A DNA stretch of 64,000 nucleotides from positions 8,866,001-8,930,000 of the forward strand of contig NZ_JAUSZM010000003.1 in NCBI RefSeq assembly GCF_030817655.1, read 5' to 3'. This DNA comes from Streptomyces sp. V4I2. Its GTDB lineage: Bacteria; Actinomycetota; Actinomycetes; Streptomycetales; Streptomycetaceae. The notes beneath the pieces were generated by a model. The model made no database searches. It saw only the letters and a program-made list of their open reading frames with translations, and was not told the DNA's origin. This document shows, one piece after another, positions 34,517-44,127 of the stretch. A program made the translations under genes and the position numbers. Position 1 is the first letter of the stretch. Each line of letters begins with the position of its first letter.

Positions 34517-36691
34517 ATGACACAGAGCACCACCATCCGCTGGGAACAGGACCGCACCGGCGTCGTCACCCTCGTCCTCGACGACCCGGACCAGTCCGCG
34601 AACACCATGAACCAGGCGTTCCGCGACTCCCTCGCGGTGATCACCGACCGCCTGGAGGCCGAGAAGGACACCATCCGCGGCATCATCATCACCTCCGCCA
34701 AGAAGACCTTCTTCGCCGGCGGCGACCTGCGCGACCTCATCCGCGTCACGCCCGAGACCGCGCAGGAACTGTTCGACGGCGGCATGGCCATCAAGCGCGA
34801 CCTGCGCCGCATCGAGACCCTCGGCAAGCCGGTCGTCGCCGCCATGAACGGCGCGGCCCTGGGCGGCGGCTACGAGATCGCCCTGGCCTGCCACCACCGC
34901 ATCGCCCTCGACGCGCCCGGCTCCAAGATCGGCTGCCCCGAGGTCACCCTCGGCCTGCTCCCCGGAGGCGGCGGCGTCGTCCGCACCGTCCGCCTGCTCG
35001 GCATCGCCGACGCGCTCCTCAAAGTCCTCCTCCAGGGCACCCAGTACAGCCCCCAGCGCGCCCTGGAGAACGGCCTCGTCGACGACGTGGCCGCCACCCA
35101 GGAGGAACTCCTCGCCAAGGCCCGCGCCTTCATCGAGGCCAACCCCGCCTCGCAGCAGCCCTGGGACAAGCCGGGCTACCGGATCCCCGGCGGTACGCCC
35201 GCCCACCCCAAGTTCGCGGCGAACCTGCCCGCCTTCCCCGCCACCCTGCGCAAGCAGACGGCCGGCGCGCCCTACCCGGCGCCGCGCAACATCCTCGCCG
35301 CCGCCGTCGAGAGCTCCCAGGTCGACTTCGAGACCGCCCAGGTCATCGAGGCCCGCTACTTCGTGGAGCTGGCCGCCGGGCAGACCTCGAAGAACATGAT
35401 CCAGGCGTTCTTCTTCGACCTCCAGGCCGTCAACTCCGGCGCGAACCGCCCCAAGGGCATCGAGCCGCGCCCGGTCCGCAAGGTCGCCGTCCTCGGCGCC
35501 GGGATGATGGGTGCGGGCATCGCCTACTCGTGCGCCCGCGCCGGCATCGACGTCGTCCTCAAGGACGTCTCCCCCGAAGCGGCCCTCAAGGGCAAGGCCT
35601 ACTCCGAGAAGCTGTGCGCCAAGGCCGTCTCCCGTGGCCGTACGACGCAGGACAAGGCGGACGCGCTGCTCGCCCGCATCACGCCCACCGCCGACCCTTC
35701 CGACCTCGCGGGCTGCGACGCCGTCATCGAGGCCGTCTTCGAGGACACCTCGCTCAAGCACAAGGTGTTCCAGGAGATCCAGCACCTCGTCGAGCCGGAC
35801 GCGCTGCTGTGCTCCAACACCTCCACCCTCCCCATCACCGCCCTCGCCGAAGGCGTCGAGCGCCAGGCCGACTTCATCGGGCTGCACTTCTTCTCGCCCG
35901 TCGACAAGATGCCGCTCGTCGAGATCATCAAGGGCGAGCGCACCGGCGACGAAGCCCTCGCCCGCGCCTTCGACCTGGTCCGGCAGATCAAGAAGACGCC
36001 GATCGTCGTCAACGACTCGCGCGGCTTCTTCACCTCACGCGTCATCGGGCACTTCCTCAACGAGGGCGTGGCCATGGTCGGCGAGGGCATCGAGCCCGCA
36101 TCGGTCGAACAGGCGGCGGCGCAGGCCGGCTACCCGGCCAAGGTGCTGTCCCTGATGGACGAGCTGACGCTCACGCTCCCGCGCAAGATCCGTAACGAGA
36201 CGAAGCAGGCCGTGGAGGAGGCGGGCGGCACCTGGACGGCCCACCCCGCCGAGGCCGTCATCGACCGCATGATCGACGAGTTCGGCCGCACCGGTCGCAG
36301 TGGGGGAGCGGGCTTCTACGAGTACCGGGAGGACGGTGCGCGGACCGGCCTGTGGCCGGGGCTGCGGGAGCACTTCACGCGCAAGGACGCGGAGATTCCC
36401 TTCGAGGACATGCAGGAACGCATGCTCTTCTCCGAGGCGCTCGACACGGTGAAGCTCCTGGAGGAGGGCGTCCTGACGTCCGTCGCGGACGCCAACATCG
36501 GTTCGATCTTCGGCATCGGCTTCCCGGGATGGACGGGGGGTGTCCTGCAGTACATCAACGGCTACGAGGGCGGGCTGCCGGGCTTCGTGGCACGCGCGCG
36601 TGAGCTGGCCGAGCGGTACGGGGAGCGGTTTGCACCGCCCGCGCTGCTGGTGGAGAAGGCGGAGAAGGGGGAGCGGTTCGGGGACGCGTGA
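34517..36691 (+). CDS. fadB: FadB-type multifunctional 3-hydroxyacyl-CoA dehydrogenase / enoyl-CoA hydratase
   Basis: A 724-aa fusion. The N-terminal crotonase domain (1-190) has the oxyanion-hole segment FFAGGDLRDL and the catalytic glutamates in GGGYEIALACH and GCPEVTLGLLPGGGG. The NAD-dependent 3-hydroxyacyl-CoA dehydrogenase starts at about residue 325 with VAVLGAGMMGAGIAYSCARA, followed by the catalytic His region FIGLHFFSPVDKMPLVEII and the C-terminal helical domain. It performs hydration and oxidation steps of beta-oxidation and is expected to pair with the thiolase encoded upstream. The ATG at 34517 is the only good start, with CGGAGA about ten bases upstream. It is the last gene of the operon. 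Confidence 0.94.
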   Translation: MTQSTTIRWEQDRTGVVTLVLDDPDQSANTMNQAFRDSLAVITDRLEAEKDTIRGIIITSAKKTFFAGGDLRDLIRVTPETAQELFDGGMAIKRDLRRIETLGKPVVAAMNGAALGGGYEIALACHHRIALDAPGSKIGCPEVTLGLLPGGGGVVRTVRLLGIADALLKVLLQGTQYSPQRALENGLVDDVAATQEELLAKARAFIEANPASQQPWDKPGYRIPGGTPAHPKFAANLPAFPATLRKQTAGAPYPAPRNILAAAVESSQVDFETAQVIEARYFVELAAGQTSKNMIQAFFFDLQAVNSGANRPKGIEPRPVRKVAVLGAGMMGAGIAYSCARAGIDVVLKDVSPEAALKGKAYSEKLCAKAVSRGRTTQDKADALLARITPTADPSDLAGCDAVIEAVFEDTSLKHKVFQEIQHLVEPDALLCSNTSTLPITALAEGVERQADFIGLHFFSPVDKMPLVEIIKGERTGDEALARAFDLVRQIKKTPIVVNDSRGFFTSRVIGHFLNEGVAMVGEGIEPASVEQAAAQAGYPAKVLSLMDELTLTLPRKIRNETKQAVEEAGGTWTAHPAEAVIDRMIDEFGRTGRSGGAGFYEYREDGARTGLWPGLREHFTRKDAEIPFEDMQERMLFSEALDTVKLLEEGVLTSVADANIGSIFGIGFPGWTGGVLQYINGYEGGLPGFVARARELAERYGERFAPPALLVEKAEKGERFGDA

Positions 36692-36749
36692 CCCCCAGGG
36701 ACGGGACGGGTAGGGGCGGCGGGGGCGAGAACCGCCGTTGAACGGACGG

Positions 36750-37451
36750 TCACTGCGTGAGCGACTCGCGCAGCTCTTCCCTCAACGACCGCTGGAAGGT
36801 GGTCAGCAGCGCCTGCACGACCAGCGGATGCATGTGCGCGGACAGCGACCGCACATCCTCCGCGTCGCGCTCCGACACCTCGCTGCGGAAGAGCTCCGCC
36901 AGCTCGTGGGCCGCCGCGCGCGAGTGCTCGACGAGGACGTTCCGGGACGCCAGGATCGCCTCCTGCGACAGCGGTACGTCGAGCAGCTGCACGCCGAGCC
37001 GGAGCAGGCCCAGGTCGACACGGTACGAGCCGCCGTCCGCCCGGACCACGCCCATCGCGGTGAGCCGCGCGACGTCCCCGTCGTCCAGCTCCCGCCCCGC
37101 CCGCCGCCGAAGTTCCTCCCGCGACAGCGTCTCCACCGTGTCCGGCGCCCAGGAGGTGACCACGGCCCGGTGGATGGCGAGGTCGTGCGCGCTCAGGTCC
37201 GGCGGCAGCTGCTGCAGATAGCGCTCGATGGCCGCCAGCGTCATGCCCTGTTGCTGCAACTCCTCGATCAGCGCGAGCCGCGCGAGGTGCTCCCGGCCGT
37301 AGTGACCGACCCGCCGCGCACCGATCACCGGCGGGGGCAGCAGGCCCTTGGTGCCGTAGAAGCGGACCGTGCGGACCGTGACACCCGCCCGCGCGGCCAG
37401 TTCGTCGATGGTGAGGGTCGGCTCCCCGGCAGCTGTGGTGTCGGTCGTCAT
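36750..37451 (-). CDS. MerR-family transcriptional regulator
   Basis: A 233-aa regulator. The MerR winged helix occupies about residues 14-85 (TIDELAARAGVTVRTVRFYG, then GYYG-like VGHYGREHLARL and a coiled dimerisation helix). The C-terminal 140-residue helical domain is not one of the small metal-binding loops and lacks Cys pairs, so an organic ligand is likelier than a metal. The ATG at 37451 reads MTTDTTAAGEP; upstream codons are rejected because they cover the palindrome. It is convergent with the beta-oxidation operon and divergent from a small membrane-protein gene, with a dyad between. Its target may be that gene or the neighbouring fatty-acid operon. Confidence 0.9.
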   Translation of the reverse strand: MTTDTTAAGEPTLTIDELAARAGVTVRTVRFYGTKGLLPPPVIGARRVGHYGREHLARLALIEELQQQGMTLAAIERYLQQLPPDLSAHDLAIHRAVVTSWAPDTVETLSREELRRRAGRELDDGDVARLTAMGVVRADGGSYRVDLGLLRLGVQLLDVPLSQEAILASRNVLVEHSRAAAHELAELFRSEVSERDAEDVRSLSAHMHPLVVQALLTTFQRSLREELRESLTQ

Positions 37452-37471
37452 GTCCAGCAGTATCGCTGTCT

Positions 37472-37482
37472 CACCAATGGTG
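37472..37482. promoter_or_regulatory. Candidate MerR operator
   Basis: CACCAATGGTG is a perfect odd palindrome (within TCTCACCAATGGTGTGA) in the 43-bp gap between the MerR gene and the divergent small membrane-protein gene. Dyads of this type between -35 and -10 are the hallmark of MerR control. Confidence 0.55.
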
Positions 37483-37494
37483 TGAAACCTCGGC

Positions 37495-37638
37495 ATGATG
37501 GCGAACGACCCCGAGGTCGGCCGCAGGACGCTGCTGCTCATCCCGGTGATCGCGGTCCTGCTGGTGGGCGGCTGGTTCGGGATCCGGCGCAGGGTCGCCA
37601 GGGCGGCCGACCAGGAGCCGGCTGGGGTCACCGAATAA
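37495..37638 (+). CDS. Small single-pass membrane protein (47 aa), divergent from MerR
   Basis: A 47-residue frame beginning MMANDPEVGRRTLLLIPVIA, with a single hydrophobic helix (LLLIPVIAVLLVGGWFG) followed by a positive IRRRVARAADQ tail, as in short N-out or tail-anchored peptides. There is no clear ribosome site before either ATG (37495 or 37498). It lies divergent from MerR with a dyad between, and 39 bases upstream of the macrodomain gene, whose own promoter begins just after this stop. It may be a real MerR target; function unknown. Confidence 0.5.
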   Translation: MMANDPEVGRRTLLLIPVIAVLLVGGWFGIRRRVARAADQEPAGVTE

Positions 37639-37648
37639 CGAGGGGCCA

Positions 37649-37671
37649 CTGTCAGTGGCGGCCTCTACGGT
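37649..37671 (+). promoter_or_regulatory. RecA-NDp/PafBC-type DNA-damage promoter
   Basis: CTGTCAGTGGC (37649-37659), six bases, then TACGGT (37666-37671). This matches the actinobacterial LexA-independent damage promoter consensus TTGTCAGTGGC-N6-TAGggT at nearly every informative position. The predicted start of transcription coincides with the macrodomain ATG. Confidence 0.82.
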
Positions 37672-37677
37672 GGCGTC

Positions 37678-38157
37678 ATGTCGGAGATCACGTTCGTCCG
37701 GGGTGACGCCACCGTTCCGTCGGTCAAGGGCGTCAAGCTGATCGCCCACGTCTGCAACGACCTCGGGGGCTGGGGGAAGGGTTTCGTCCTGGCCCTCTCG
37801 CGGCGCTGGCCGGAGCCGGAGGCGGCGTTCCGGGCCTGGCACCGTGACCGCGCGGCGAACGACTTCGGTCTGGGTGCGGTCCAGTTCGTGCAGGTGGAAC
37901 GGTATGTGTGGGTGGCCAACATGGTCGGTCAGCGGGGGACACGCACGGGCAGCAAGGGCGTGCCCGTGCGGTACGAGGCGATCGACGCGGCCCTGGGCAG
38001 GGTGGCCGACAAGGCGGCCGAGCTCGGCGCCTCCGTGCACATGCCCCGCATAGGGTGCGGCCTGGCCGGCGGCAAGTGGTCCCGGGTCGAGCCGCTGGTC
38101 ACCGAGCGGCTGGCGAAGCGGGACATCGCGGTGACCGTGTACGACCACGGAGACTGA
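37678..38157 (+). CDS. Macrodomain (ADP-ribose hydrolase-type) protein
   Basis: A 159-aa single macrodomain, Poa1/ALC1-like. It has the ligand-binding pieces VRGDATVP, the HVCNDLGGWGKGF loop with Asn and the glycine-rich turn, and MPRIGCGLAGGKWSRVEPL. Such proteins remove ADP-ribose from modified targets. From memory, the S. coelicolor counterpart SCO6735 hydrolyses protein ADP-ribose, is induced by DNA damage and affects actinorhodin production. The ATG at 37678 is about seven bases after the -10 element, so the mRNA is leaderless. The nearby damage-type promoter agrees with that biology. It is convergent with the arginase-family gene. Confidence 0.93.
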   Translation: MSEITFVRGDATVPSVKGVKLIAHVCNDLGGWGKGFVLALSRRWPEPEAAFRAWHRDRAANDFGLGAVQFVQVERYVWVANMVGQRGTRTGSKGVPVRYEAIDAALGRVADKAAELGASVHMPRIGCGLAGGKWSRVEPLVTERLAKRDIAVTVYDHGD

Positions 38158-38169
38158 CCGAGCCCTCTG

Positions 38170-39060
38170 TCAGGCGGCCCGGAACGCCCGTACCAGACAC
38201 TCGGTGAGGCGTGCCGCGATGATCCCGTCCGGATCCAGCCGGGGATTGAAGATCGTGACGTCGAAGCCGACGGCTCCCGGGCCGGACAGCGCGGTCCGCA
38301 GCACGGTCTCCAGCTCCCGCCAGGTCAGCCCGTCGGGCAGGCGGTAGTCGACCGCCGGCATGATCGCGTCGTCCAGCACGTCGGCGTCGAGGTGGATCCA
38401 GTAGCCGTCGGCACCGCCCGGGCGGTCCACCGCGAGCAGGTCGACCGCACTGCCCGCCGCGCGGTCCACGCCGAGGGCCCGCACGTCGTACAGGTCCATG
38501 GCGTGCAGTTCGGCCGGCAGCGGCTGCATCCCGGCCGCCGCGGACTCCTCCTCGTCCCGGAAGCCGAGGGCGACCACGTCCTCGTCCCGCACCAGCGGCC
38601 CCCGGCCCTCCAGATCGGCCAGGACGTCCGGCCCGCGGCCGGTGGCCAGGGCGAGCTCCATGGAGGCCACCTCGCCGGCCGGCTCCGCCGCGGGCTGGTA
38701 GAAGTCGGTGTGCCCGTCGAGGAACAGCAGACCGTGGCGACCCCGGCGGTGCACCGCGGGCAGACTGCCGAGCAGGACACTGCAGTCACCGCCCAGGACC
38801 ACCGGGAACCGGCCGTGGTCGAGGACACCGCCCACCGCGTCGGCCAGCGCGAGGGAGTACGCCGCGATGCCGTCCGGGTTGAGGACCCCGGTGTCCGGGT
38901 CCCGACGCGCGTCGTACGCGGGCGGCTCGACCCGGCCCGCCCGCACCGCCCCCAGCCCCTCGGCCAGCCCGGCCCCGAGCAGCGCCCGGGGCAGCTCCTC
39001 GACACCGGTCGGCCGCAGCCCCAGCACGGACGGCGCCTCGATGACCGCCACGTCCCGCAC
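38170..39060 (-). CDS. Arginase/agmatinase-family protein with altered metal motif
   Basis: A 296-aa ureohydrolase-fold protein. Two of the three classical manganese motifs are intact: FLDGHTDF and HLDADVLDD. The first, normally GGDHS, reads GGDCS (about residue 95), so the His ligand of one manganese is Cys. Binuclear chemistry could be changed, or the protein may use another metal or substrate (a guanidino acid, formimino compound or related amide). I prefer the GTG at 39060 because GGAGGT precedes it by seven bases; the GTG at 39069 is almost on top of that site. It is convergent with the macrodomain gene and separate from the peptidase genes. Confidence 0.85.
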   Translation of the reverse strand: MRDVAVIEAPSVLGLRPTGVEELPRALLGAGLAEGLGAVRAGRVEPPAYDARRDPDTGVLNPDGIAAYSLALADAVGGVLDHGRFPVVLGGDCSVLLGSLPAVHRRGRHGLLFLDGHTDFYQPAAEPAGEVASMELALATGRGPDVLADLEGRGPLVRDEDVVALGFRDEEESAAAGMQPLPAELHAMDLYDVRALGVDRAAGSAVDLLAVDRPGGADGYWIHLDADVLDDAIMPAVDYRLPDGLTWRELETVLRTALSGPGAVGFDVTIFNPRLDPDGIIAARLTECLVRAFRAA

Positions 39061-39150
39061 GTCCGACACCTCCGTCAGTCCGGCGGCGCCGGCCGGCTCA
39101 CGCGTCCGGCGTATGAGCCAACCGTAGACCGCCGGGCAGAACGGGGCCCC

Positions 39151-40656
39151 TCAGCGAGCGTGCTCGTGTTCGTGCACGTCGTTCGTCGCCGCGATCTTCT
39201 TCCACGACCTCGGCTGTACGGGAGCCGCCGCGGACCGGGCGGGCAAGGCGTCCCGCGCCGCGGGCACCGCCGGCTTCACCGGCTGGAACAGCCACGTGTC
39301 GAACAACGCGGCCAACGGCTTCCCGGACACCTGCTCGGCGTACTTCTGGAAGTCGGCGACCGACGCGTTGCCGTGCGCGTACTTCTGCGGCCAGCCCTTC
39401 AGGATCGCGAAGAACGCCTCGTCACCGATCTCGTTGCGCAAGGCCTGCAGGGCCAGCGCACCACGGTCGTAGACGGCGAGGTGGAACTGGTTCTCCGGCC
39501 CCGGATCCCCGGGCTTCACCGTCCAGAACGGGTCGTCGGCCGGATGCGAGGCGTACACGTAGTCGGCGAGTTCCTGTGCTGTCCCCTCGCCCTCGTGCTC
39601 GGACCACAGCCACTGGGCGTACCGCGCGAAGCCCTCGTTGACCCAGATGTCCTTCCAGCCGGCGACGGACACGAGGTCGCCGTACCACTGGTGGGCCAGC
39701 TCGTGCACGACCACGGAGGTGTTCGTCCCAGCCGCGAACTGGCGCGGGCTGTAGAAGGGCCGGGTCTGTGTCTCCAGCGCGTACCCGGTGTCGGTGTTCG
39801 GCACGTACCCGCCGAGCGCGTTGAACGGATACGGCCCGAAATACCCGGTCAGCCAGTCCGCGATCTCCCCGGTCCGCTCGATGCTCGCCCGCGCCGCACC
39901 GTAGTTGTCGCCGAGGTCCTTGCTGTAGGCGTTGACGACCGGGATGCCGCTCTCGGTCGTACCGGTCGTGACGTCGAACCTGCCGACCGCCAGTGTCGCG
40001 AGATAGGTGGCCTGCGGCTTGTTGGACCGCCAGTTGGAGCGGGTCCAGCCGACGCGTGAACTCGTCGACTGGAGGGTGCCGTTGGAGATGGCCTGGGTGC
40101 CGTCCGGCACCAGCACGGACACGTCGTAGGTGGCTTTGTCGAGCGGGTGGTCGTTGCTGGGGAACCACCACCAGGCCGCTTCGGGTTCGTTCGCCGCGAC
40201 ACCGCCGTCCGGAGTGCGGTGCCAGCTGGTGAAGCCGTACGCCTGCTTCGACGACGGCACACCGCTGTAGCGCACCACGACGGTGATGTCGGTGCCCTTC
40301 GCCAGCGGGGTCTTCGGGGTGATCTCCAGCTCGTGCTCGCCGGAGGTCGCCAGCGACGCCTTCGCGCCGTTGACCCGCACCTCGCTCACGTCCAGCAGAA
40401 AGTCCAGATTGAACCGCGACAGGTCCTGCGTGGTGCGGGCCAGCAGGGTTGCCGTGCCCTCCAACTCGTCCGTGGACGGCTGGTACTTCAGCCGCAGGTC
40501 GTAGTGGGAGACGTCGTATCCGCCGTTGCCGTAGTCCGGGTAGTAGGGGTCGCCGATGCCCGGCGCACCAGGGGAGTGACTTGCGGCCGATGCCGGGATC
40601 GCCAGCAACAGGGTGGCCGCCGCGAGTGCGCCCGGCGCGGTGATTCTGCGGTGCAC
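39151..40656 (-). CDS. Secreted M1-family metallopeptidase (aminopeptidase N-like)
   Basis: A 501-aa exported zinc aminopeptidase. The signal peptide (HRRITAPGALAAATLLLAIP, cleavage near ASA-AS) is followed by the M1 beta-domain and the catalytic thermolysin-like domain with HELAHQWYG and the third zinc ligand in WVNEGFARY 18 residues later. The usual GAMEN exopeptidase motif reads GGYVPN here, so N-terminal amine recognition is changed. The large C-terminal helical domain of full-length aminopeptidase N is reduced. The tail ends in HEHEH. I chose the GTG at 40656 with GGAG five bases before it; a GTG at 40680 would spoil the signal peptide. TAGGCT at 40694-40699 is a likely -10. It is divergent from the S15 peptidase gene. 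Confidence 0.92.
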   Translation of the reverse strand: MHRRITAPGALAAATLLLAIPASAASHSPGAPGIGDPYYPDYGNGGYDVSHYDLRLKYQPSTDELEGTATLLARTTQDLSRFNLDFLLDVSEVRVNGAKASLATSGEHELEITPKTPLAKGTDITVVVRYSGVPSSKQAYGFTSWHRTPDGGVAANEPEAAWWWFPSNDHPLDKATYDVSVLVPDGTQAISNGTLQSTSSRVGWTRSNWRSNKPQATYLATLAVGRFDVTTGTTESGIPVVNAYSKDLGDNYGAARASIERTGEIADWLTGYFGPYPFNALGGYVPNTDTGYALETQTRPFYSPRQFAAGTNTSVVVHELAHQWYGDLVSVAGWKDIWVNEGFARYAQWLWSEHEGEGTAQELADYVYASHPADDPFWTVKPGDPGPENQFHLAVYDRGALALQALRNEIGDEAFFAILKGWPQKYAHGNASVADFQKYAEQVSGKPLAALFDTWLFQPVKPAVPAARDALPARSAAAPVQPRSWKKIAATNDVHEHEHAR

Positions 40657-40854
40657 AAAAGCTCCAAGTCGTAGGGGCACGAAGTCTGTTCGGAGCCTAT
40701 TGATTCCCTGTGGGTCCGAGTCTGTCCACGGCCACCGCTGTCACATGAATGCCATTCGGCCGTCATGAACCCACCATCCCGCAAAGCATCACTGGCCCCG
40801 TACGTGTCCGATCGCCCTCTTCTGCACGGGAGTTGACCGATGTACCGTCCGCGC

Positions 40855-42807
40855 ATGCCGATACGCATGCGCTTCACGACCTGGAGATCGCTCGCCACGG
40901 CCGCCGTCGCCGCCCTGGTGGCAGTCCTCGTCACCCCGATGGCCGCCCACCCCGCCCCGCAGGAGAGCAGACCTGTCTACTCGTACGAGAACGCCGTCCG
41001 CGAGGCCGTCTGGGTGGACACCGGACTCGACGGCGACAGTGACGGAACGTCGGACCGCGTCGCCGTCGACATCGTCCGGCCGCGCGAACCCGCCCAACAG
41101 GGCCGCAAGATACCCGTGATCATGGACGCCAGCCCGTACTACTCCTGCTGCGGGCGCGGCAACGAGAGCCAGAAGAAGACGTACGACGCCGCGGGCAACG
41201 TCGTCCGGATGCCGCTGTTCTACGACAACTACTTCGTGCCCCGCGGCTACGCCTTCGTCGGCGTCGACCTCGCCGGAACCAACCGCTCCGACGGTTGTGT
41301 GGACGTCGGCGGACGCTCCGACATCCAGTCCGCGAAGGCCGTCGTCGACTGGCTGAACGGCCGCGCCAGGGCCTACACCAGCCGCACCGGCACCACCACC
41401 GCCAAGGCGAGCTGGACGAACGGCAAGACCGGCATGATCGGCAAGAGCTGGGACGGCACCATCGCCAACGGCGTCGCCGCCACCGGAGTCAGGGGACTCA
41501 AGACCATCGTCCCGATCAGCGCCATCTCCACCTGGTACGACTACTACTTCTCCAAGGGCGCCCCGCTCTACGACTCGGGCCCCGACTGGCTGTCCAACTA
41601 CGTCGACAGCCCCGACGCCCGCGCCAAGTGCGCCGCCGTCCAGCAGGAACTCGTCGCCGGAGCCCCGCGCACCGGCGACCGGACCCCGCTGTGGAGCGAG
41701 CGCGACTATGTGAAGGCCGCGAGCAAGGTGAAGGCGAGCGTCTTCCTCATCCACGGCATGCAGGACCTCAACGTCCGTATGCAGCACGTCGGTCCGTGGT
41801 GGGACGTCCTCGCGAAGAACGGCGTCGAGCGCAAGATCTGGCTCTCCCAGACCGGCCACGTCGACCCCTTCGACTTCCGCCGCACCGCCTGGGTCGACAC
41901 CCTGCACCGCTGGTTCGACCACGAACTCCTCGGCTACGACAACGGCATCGACCGCGAGCCCATGGCCGACATCGAACGCCACCCCGACCAGTGGGTCACC
42001 TCGAAGGCCTGGCCGCCGCGCGGCACCGACACCACCACCCTGCGCCCCGCCGAGGGCAGCCAGGAGGGCGTCGGCACGCTGGGCCTGCGCAAGGGCAGCG
42101 GCACGGAGACGTTCACCGACAACCCGCAGCTGAGCGAGACCGACTGGGCGGCGCAGATCGACACGTCGACCCCCGACAAGGCGGGCTTCGTGACCGGGCC
42201 GCTCACCCGCGACCTGCGCGTATCCGGCTCCTCCAAGGTCACCGTCACCGCGACCCCGACCACGTCGACGGCCCACCTGTCCGCCGTCCTGGTCGACCTG
42301 GGCCCCGACACGATCCGCGACTACGCGGCGAGCGGCGAGGGCATCAGCACGCTCACCGACCGCACCTGCTGGGGCGTGAGCACCACGGGCGACAGCTCCT
42401 GCTTCAGGGAGACGCAGGCGAAGACCACCGATGTGGACTACACCGTCGTCAGCCGCGGCTGGGCCGACCTCGGCAACCACGCCTCCGGCACCGGCGTCCC
42501 GCTCACCCCGGGCAAGGCGTACACCATCACCCTCGACCTCGGGGCCACCGACCATGTCGTCCCGGCCGGACACCGCCTCGCACTGGTCGTCGCGGGCACC
42601 GACAAGGACCTCATCGACCCGCCGTCCACCACCCCCACCCTGACGGTCGACCTGTCCCGTACGTCCGCCCGCGTCCCGCTCGTCGGCGGCGCGGCCGCGT
42701 TCGCGCGCGCCACCGCGGGCTCCGCGTCCGCCGCCCCCGAGATCACGCCCCTCGACGGGGTCCAGGCACCGCGCACCGCCCAGCGCGTCCCGGAGGGAGC
42801 CCGGTGA
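40855..42807 (+). CDS. Secreted X-Pro dipeptidyl-peptidase (S15 family)
   Basis: A 650-aa secreted serine peptidase that removes N-terminal X-Pro dipeptides. After the signal peptide ([20 protein letters not shown]) comes an alpha/beta-hydrolase core with nucleophile Ser in GKSWDG, acid Asp in HGMQDLNV and His in QTGHVDPF. The C-terminal jelly-roll typical of CocE/PepX starts at about residue 400. The ATG at 40855 is preferred because TACCGT lies six bases upstream, a leaderless arrangement; the ATG at 40840 would add five residues. It overlaps the M14 gene by four bases (GTGA), so the two secreted peptidases are made together and would act in sequence on peptides. Confidence 0.92.
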   Translation: MPIRMRFTTWRSLATAAVAALVAVLVTPMAAHPAPQESRPVYSYENAVREAVWVDTGLDGDSDGTSDRVAVDIVRPREPAQQGRKIPVIMDASPYYSCCGRGNESQKKTYDAAGNVVRMPLFYDNYFVPRGYAFVGVDLAGTNRSDGCVDVGGRSDIQSAKAVVDWLNGRARAYTSRTGTTTAKASWTNGKTGMIGKSWDGTIANGVAATGVRGLKTIVPISAISTWYDYYFSKGAPLYDSGPDWLSNYVDSPDARAKCAAVQQELVAGAPRTGDRTPLWSERDYVKAASKVKASVFLIHGMQDLNVRMQHVGPWWDVLAKNGVERKIWLSQTGHVDPFDFRRTAWVDTLHRWFDHELLGYDNGIDREPMADIERHPDQWVTSKAWPPRGTDTTTLRPAEGSQEGVGTLGLRKGSGTETFTDNPQLSETDWAAQIDTSTPDKAGFVTGPLTRDLRVSGSSKVTVTATPTTSTAHLSAVLVDLGPDTIRDYAASGEGISTLTDRTCWGVSTTGDSSCFRETQAKTTDVDYTVVSRGWADLGNHASGTGVPLTPGKAYTITLDLGATDHVVPAGHRLALVVAGTDKDLIDPPSTTPTLTVDLSRTSARVPLVGGAAAFARATAGSASAAPEITPLDGVQAPRTAQRVPEGAR

Positions 42808-44048
42808 TCCGCACCCTGACCCTCGTGACGGCCGCCCTGGCCGCATCCCTGATCGCGACCCCGGCCGACGCCACCCAAACCCCGCCCCGCACCGGCTTCG
42901 AGGAGTCGAACGGCGCCCGCTGGACCCGGGAGTCCGAGGAACAGGACTTCCTGGCGGCCGTCGACCGGACGAGCAGCCGCGTCTCGGTCGCCTCCATCGG
43001 TACGACGAAACAGGGCCGCCCGCTCCAACTCGTCCAGGTCGGCGCACGAAACGCCCCGAACCAGGTGCTGCTCGTGTGCAGCCAGCACGGCGACGAACCG
43101 TCCGGCCGCGAGGCCTGCCTCACCACGGTCCGCGACCTGGCGTACGCGCAGGACGGGCCGACCCGCCGCTACCTGGACCGCACCACGGTCCTCGTCGTCC
43201 CCACCGCCAACCCCGACGGCCGCGCCGCCGACACCCGCGGCAACAGCGACGGCGTCGACATCAACCGCGACCACCTCGCCCTGCAGACGGCCGAGGGCCG
43301 CGCCATGGCCGCCGTCATCCGCGACCGACGCCCCGACGTCATCTACGACCTGCACGAGTACGGCGCCACGCCGCCGTACTACGACAAGGACCTCTTCGAC
43401 TTGTGGCCGCGCAACCTCAACACCGCCGCGGCCGTCCACGACGAGGCCGAGACCCTGTCCCGGGCGTACGTACGGCCCGCCGCACAGCGCGCCGGCTACA
43501 CCACCGGCACGTACGGCATCTGGACCGACCCCGTCACCGGTGAACCGATCCGCCAGGTCGCCGGCGACGGTCAGGAACGCATCCTGCGGAACATGTCCGG
43601 AATCAAGCACTCGCTCGGCCTGCTCATCGAAAGCCGGGTCGAGCCGCTGACCGACGTCGGGGAGGCCGTCAACAACAAGCGCCGGGTGGACTCCCAACGC
43701 GCCGCCCTGAAGGGGCTGTTCGGGTTCACCGGCGAGCGCCGGGCGCAGGTCGAGGCGGCGACGGACACGGCCCGGCTCGCGGGCTACGCCGACACCGGCC
43801 CCGTCTACGTCGGCGGCGCCGACAACGACCCGCCCGAACCGGCCGAGGTGATCCCGGACCCGCCCTGCGGCTACCGGCTCACCACCGACCAGTACGCGGA
43901 GGTGCGCGACGAACTCGCCCTGCACGGGGTGAGAACGAAGGGCACCTACGTCCCGCTCCGCCAGCCCCTGCGCGCCCTCGTCCCGCTGCTCCTCGACGAA
44001 CGCGCCGCGTACCACCTCACGGTCGGGGAGCCCGACACCGACTGCTGA
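42804..44048 (+). CDS. Secreted M14-family zinc carboxypeptidase
   Basis: A 414-aa exported zinc carboxypeptidase-like protein. A signal peptide ([20 protein letters not shown]) leads to an M14 fold with the zinc pair in [11 protein letters not shown] (HxxE). The substrate-binding NPDGR region is followed by DINRDHLAL, the third zinc His in YDLHEYG, and the probable catalytic Glu in LLIESRVE. Extra C-terminal sequence of about 150 residues is present. The GTG at 42804 overlaps the S15 stop, so translation is coupled. Together with the S15 and M1 enzymes it forms a peptide-scavenging set. A short dyad CACACGGCACGTGTG (44060-44074) follows and may terminate transcription. Confidence 0.9.
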   Translation: MIRTLTLVTAALAASLIATPADATQTPPRTGFEESNGARWTRESEEQDFLAAVDRTSSRVSVASIGTTKQGRPLQLVQVGARNAPNQVLLVCSQHGDEPSGREACLTTVRDLAYAQDGPTRRYLDRTTVLVVPTANPDGRAADTRGNSDGVDINRDHLALQTAEGRAMAAVIRDRRPDVIYDLHEYGATPPYYDKDLFDLWPRNLNTAAAVHDEAETLSRAYVRPAAQRAGYTTGTYGIWTDPVTGEPIRQVAGDGQERILRNMSGIKHSLGLLIESRVEPLTDVGEAVNNKRRVDSQRAALKGLFGFTGERRAQVEAATDTARLAGYADTGPVYVGGADNDPPEPAEVIPDPPCGYRLTTDQYAEVRDELALHGVRTKGTYVPLRQPLRALVPLLLDERAAYHLTVGEPDTDC

Positions 44049-44127
44049 AGCGAGGAAGGCACACGGCACGTGTGGTAGGTCCTTGGGCGCGTGCGGAACA
44101 TGCGTACCCACGGGCTTACAGGGGAAG

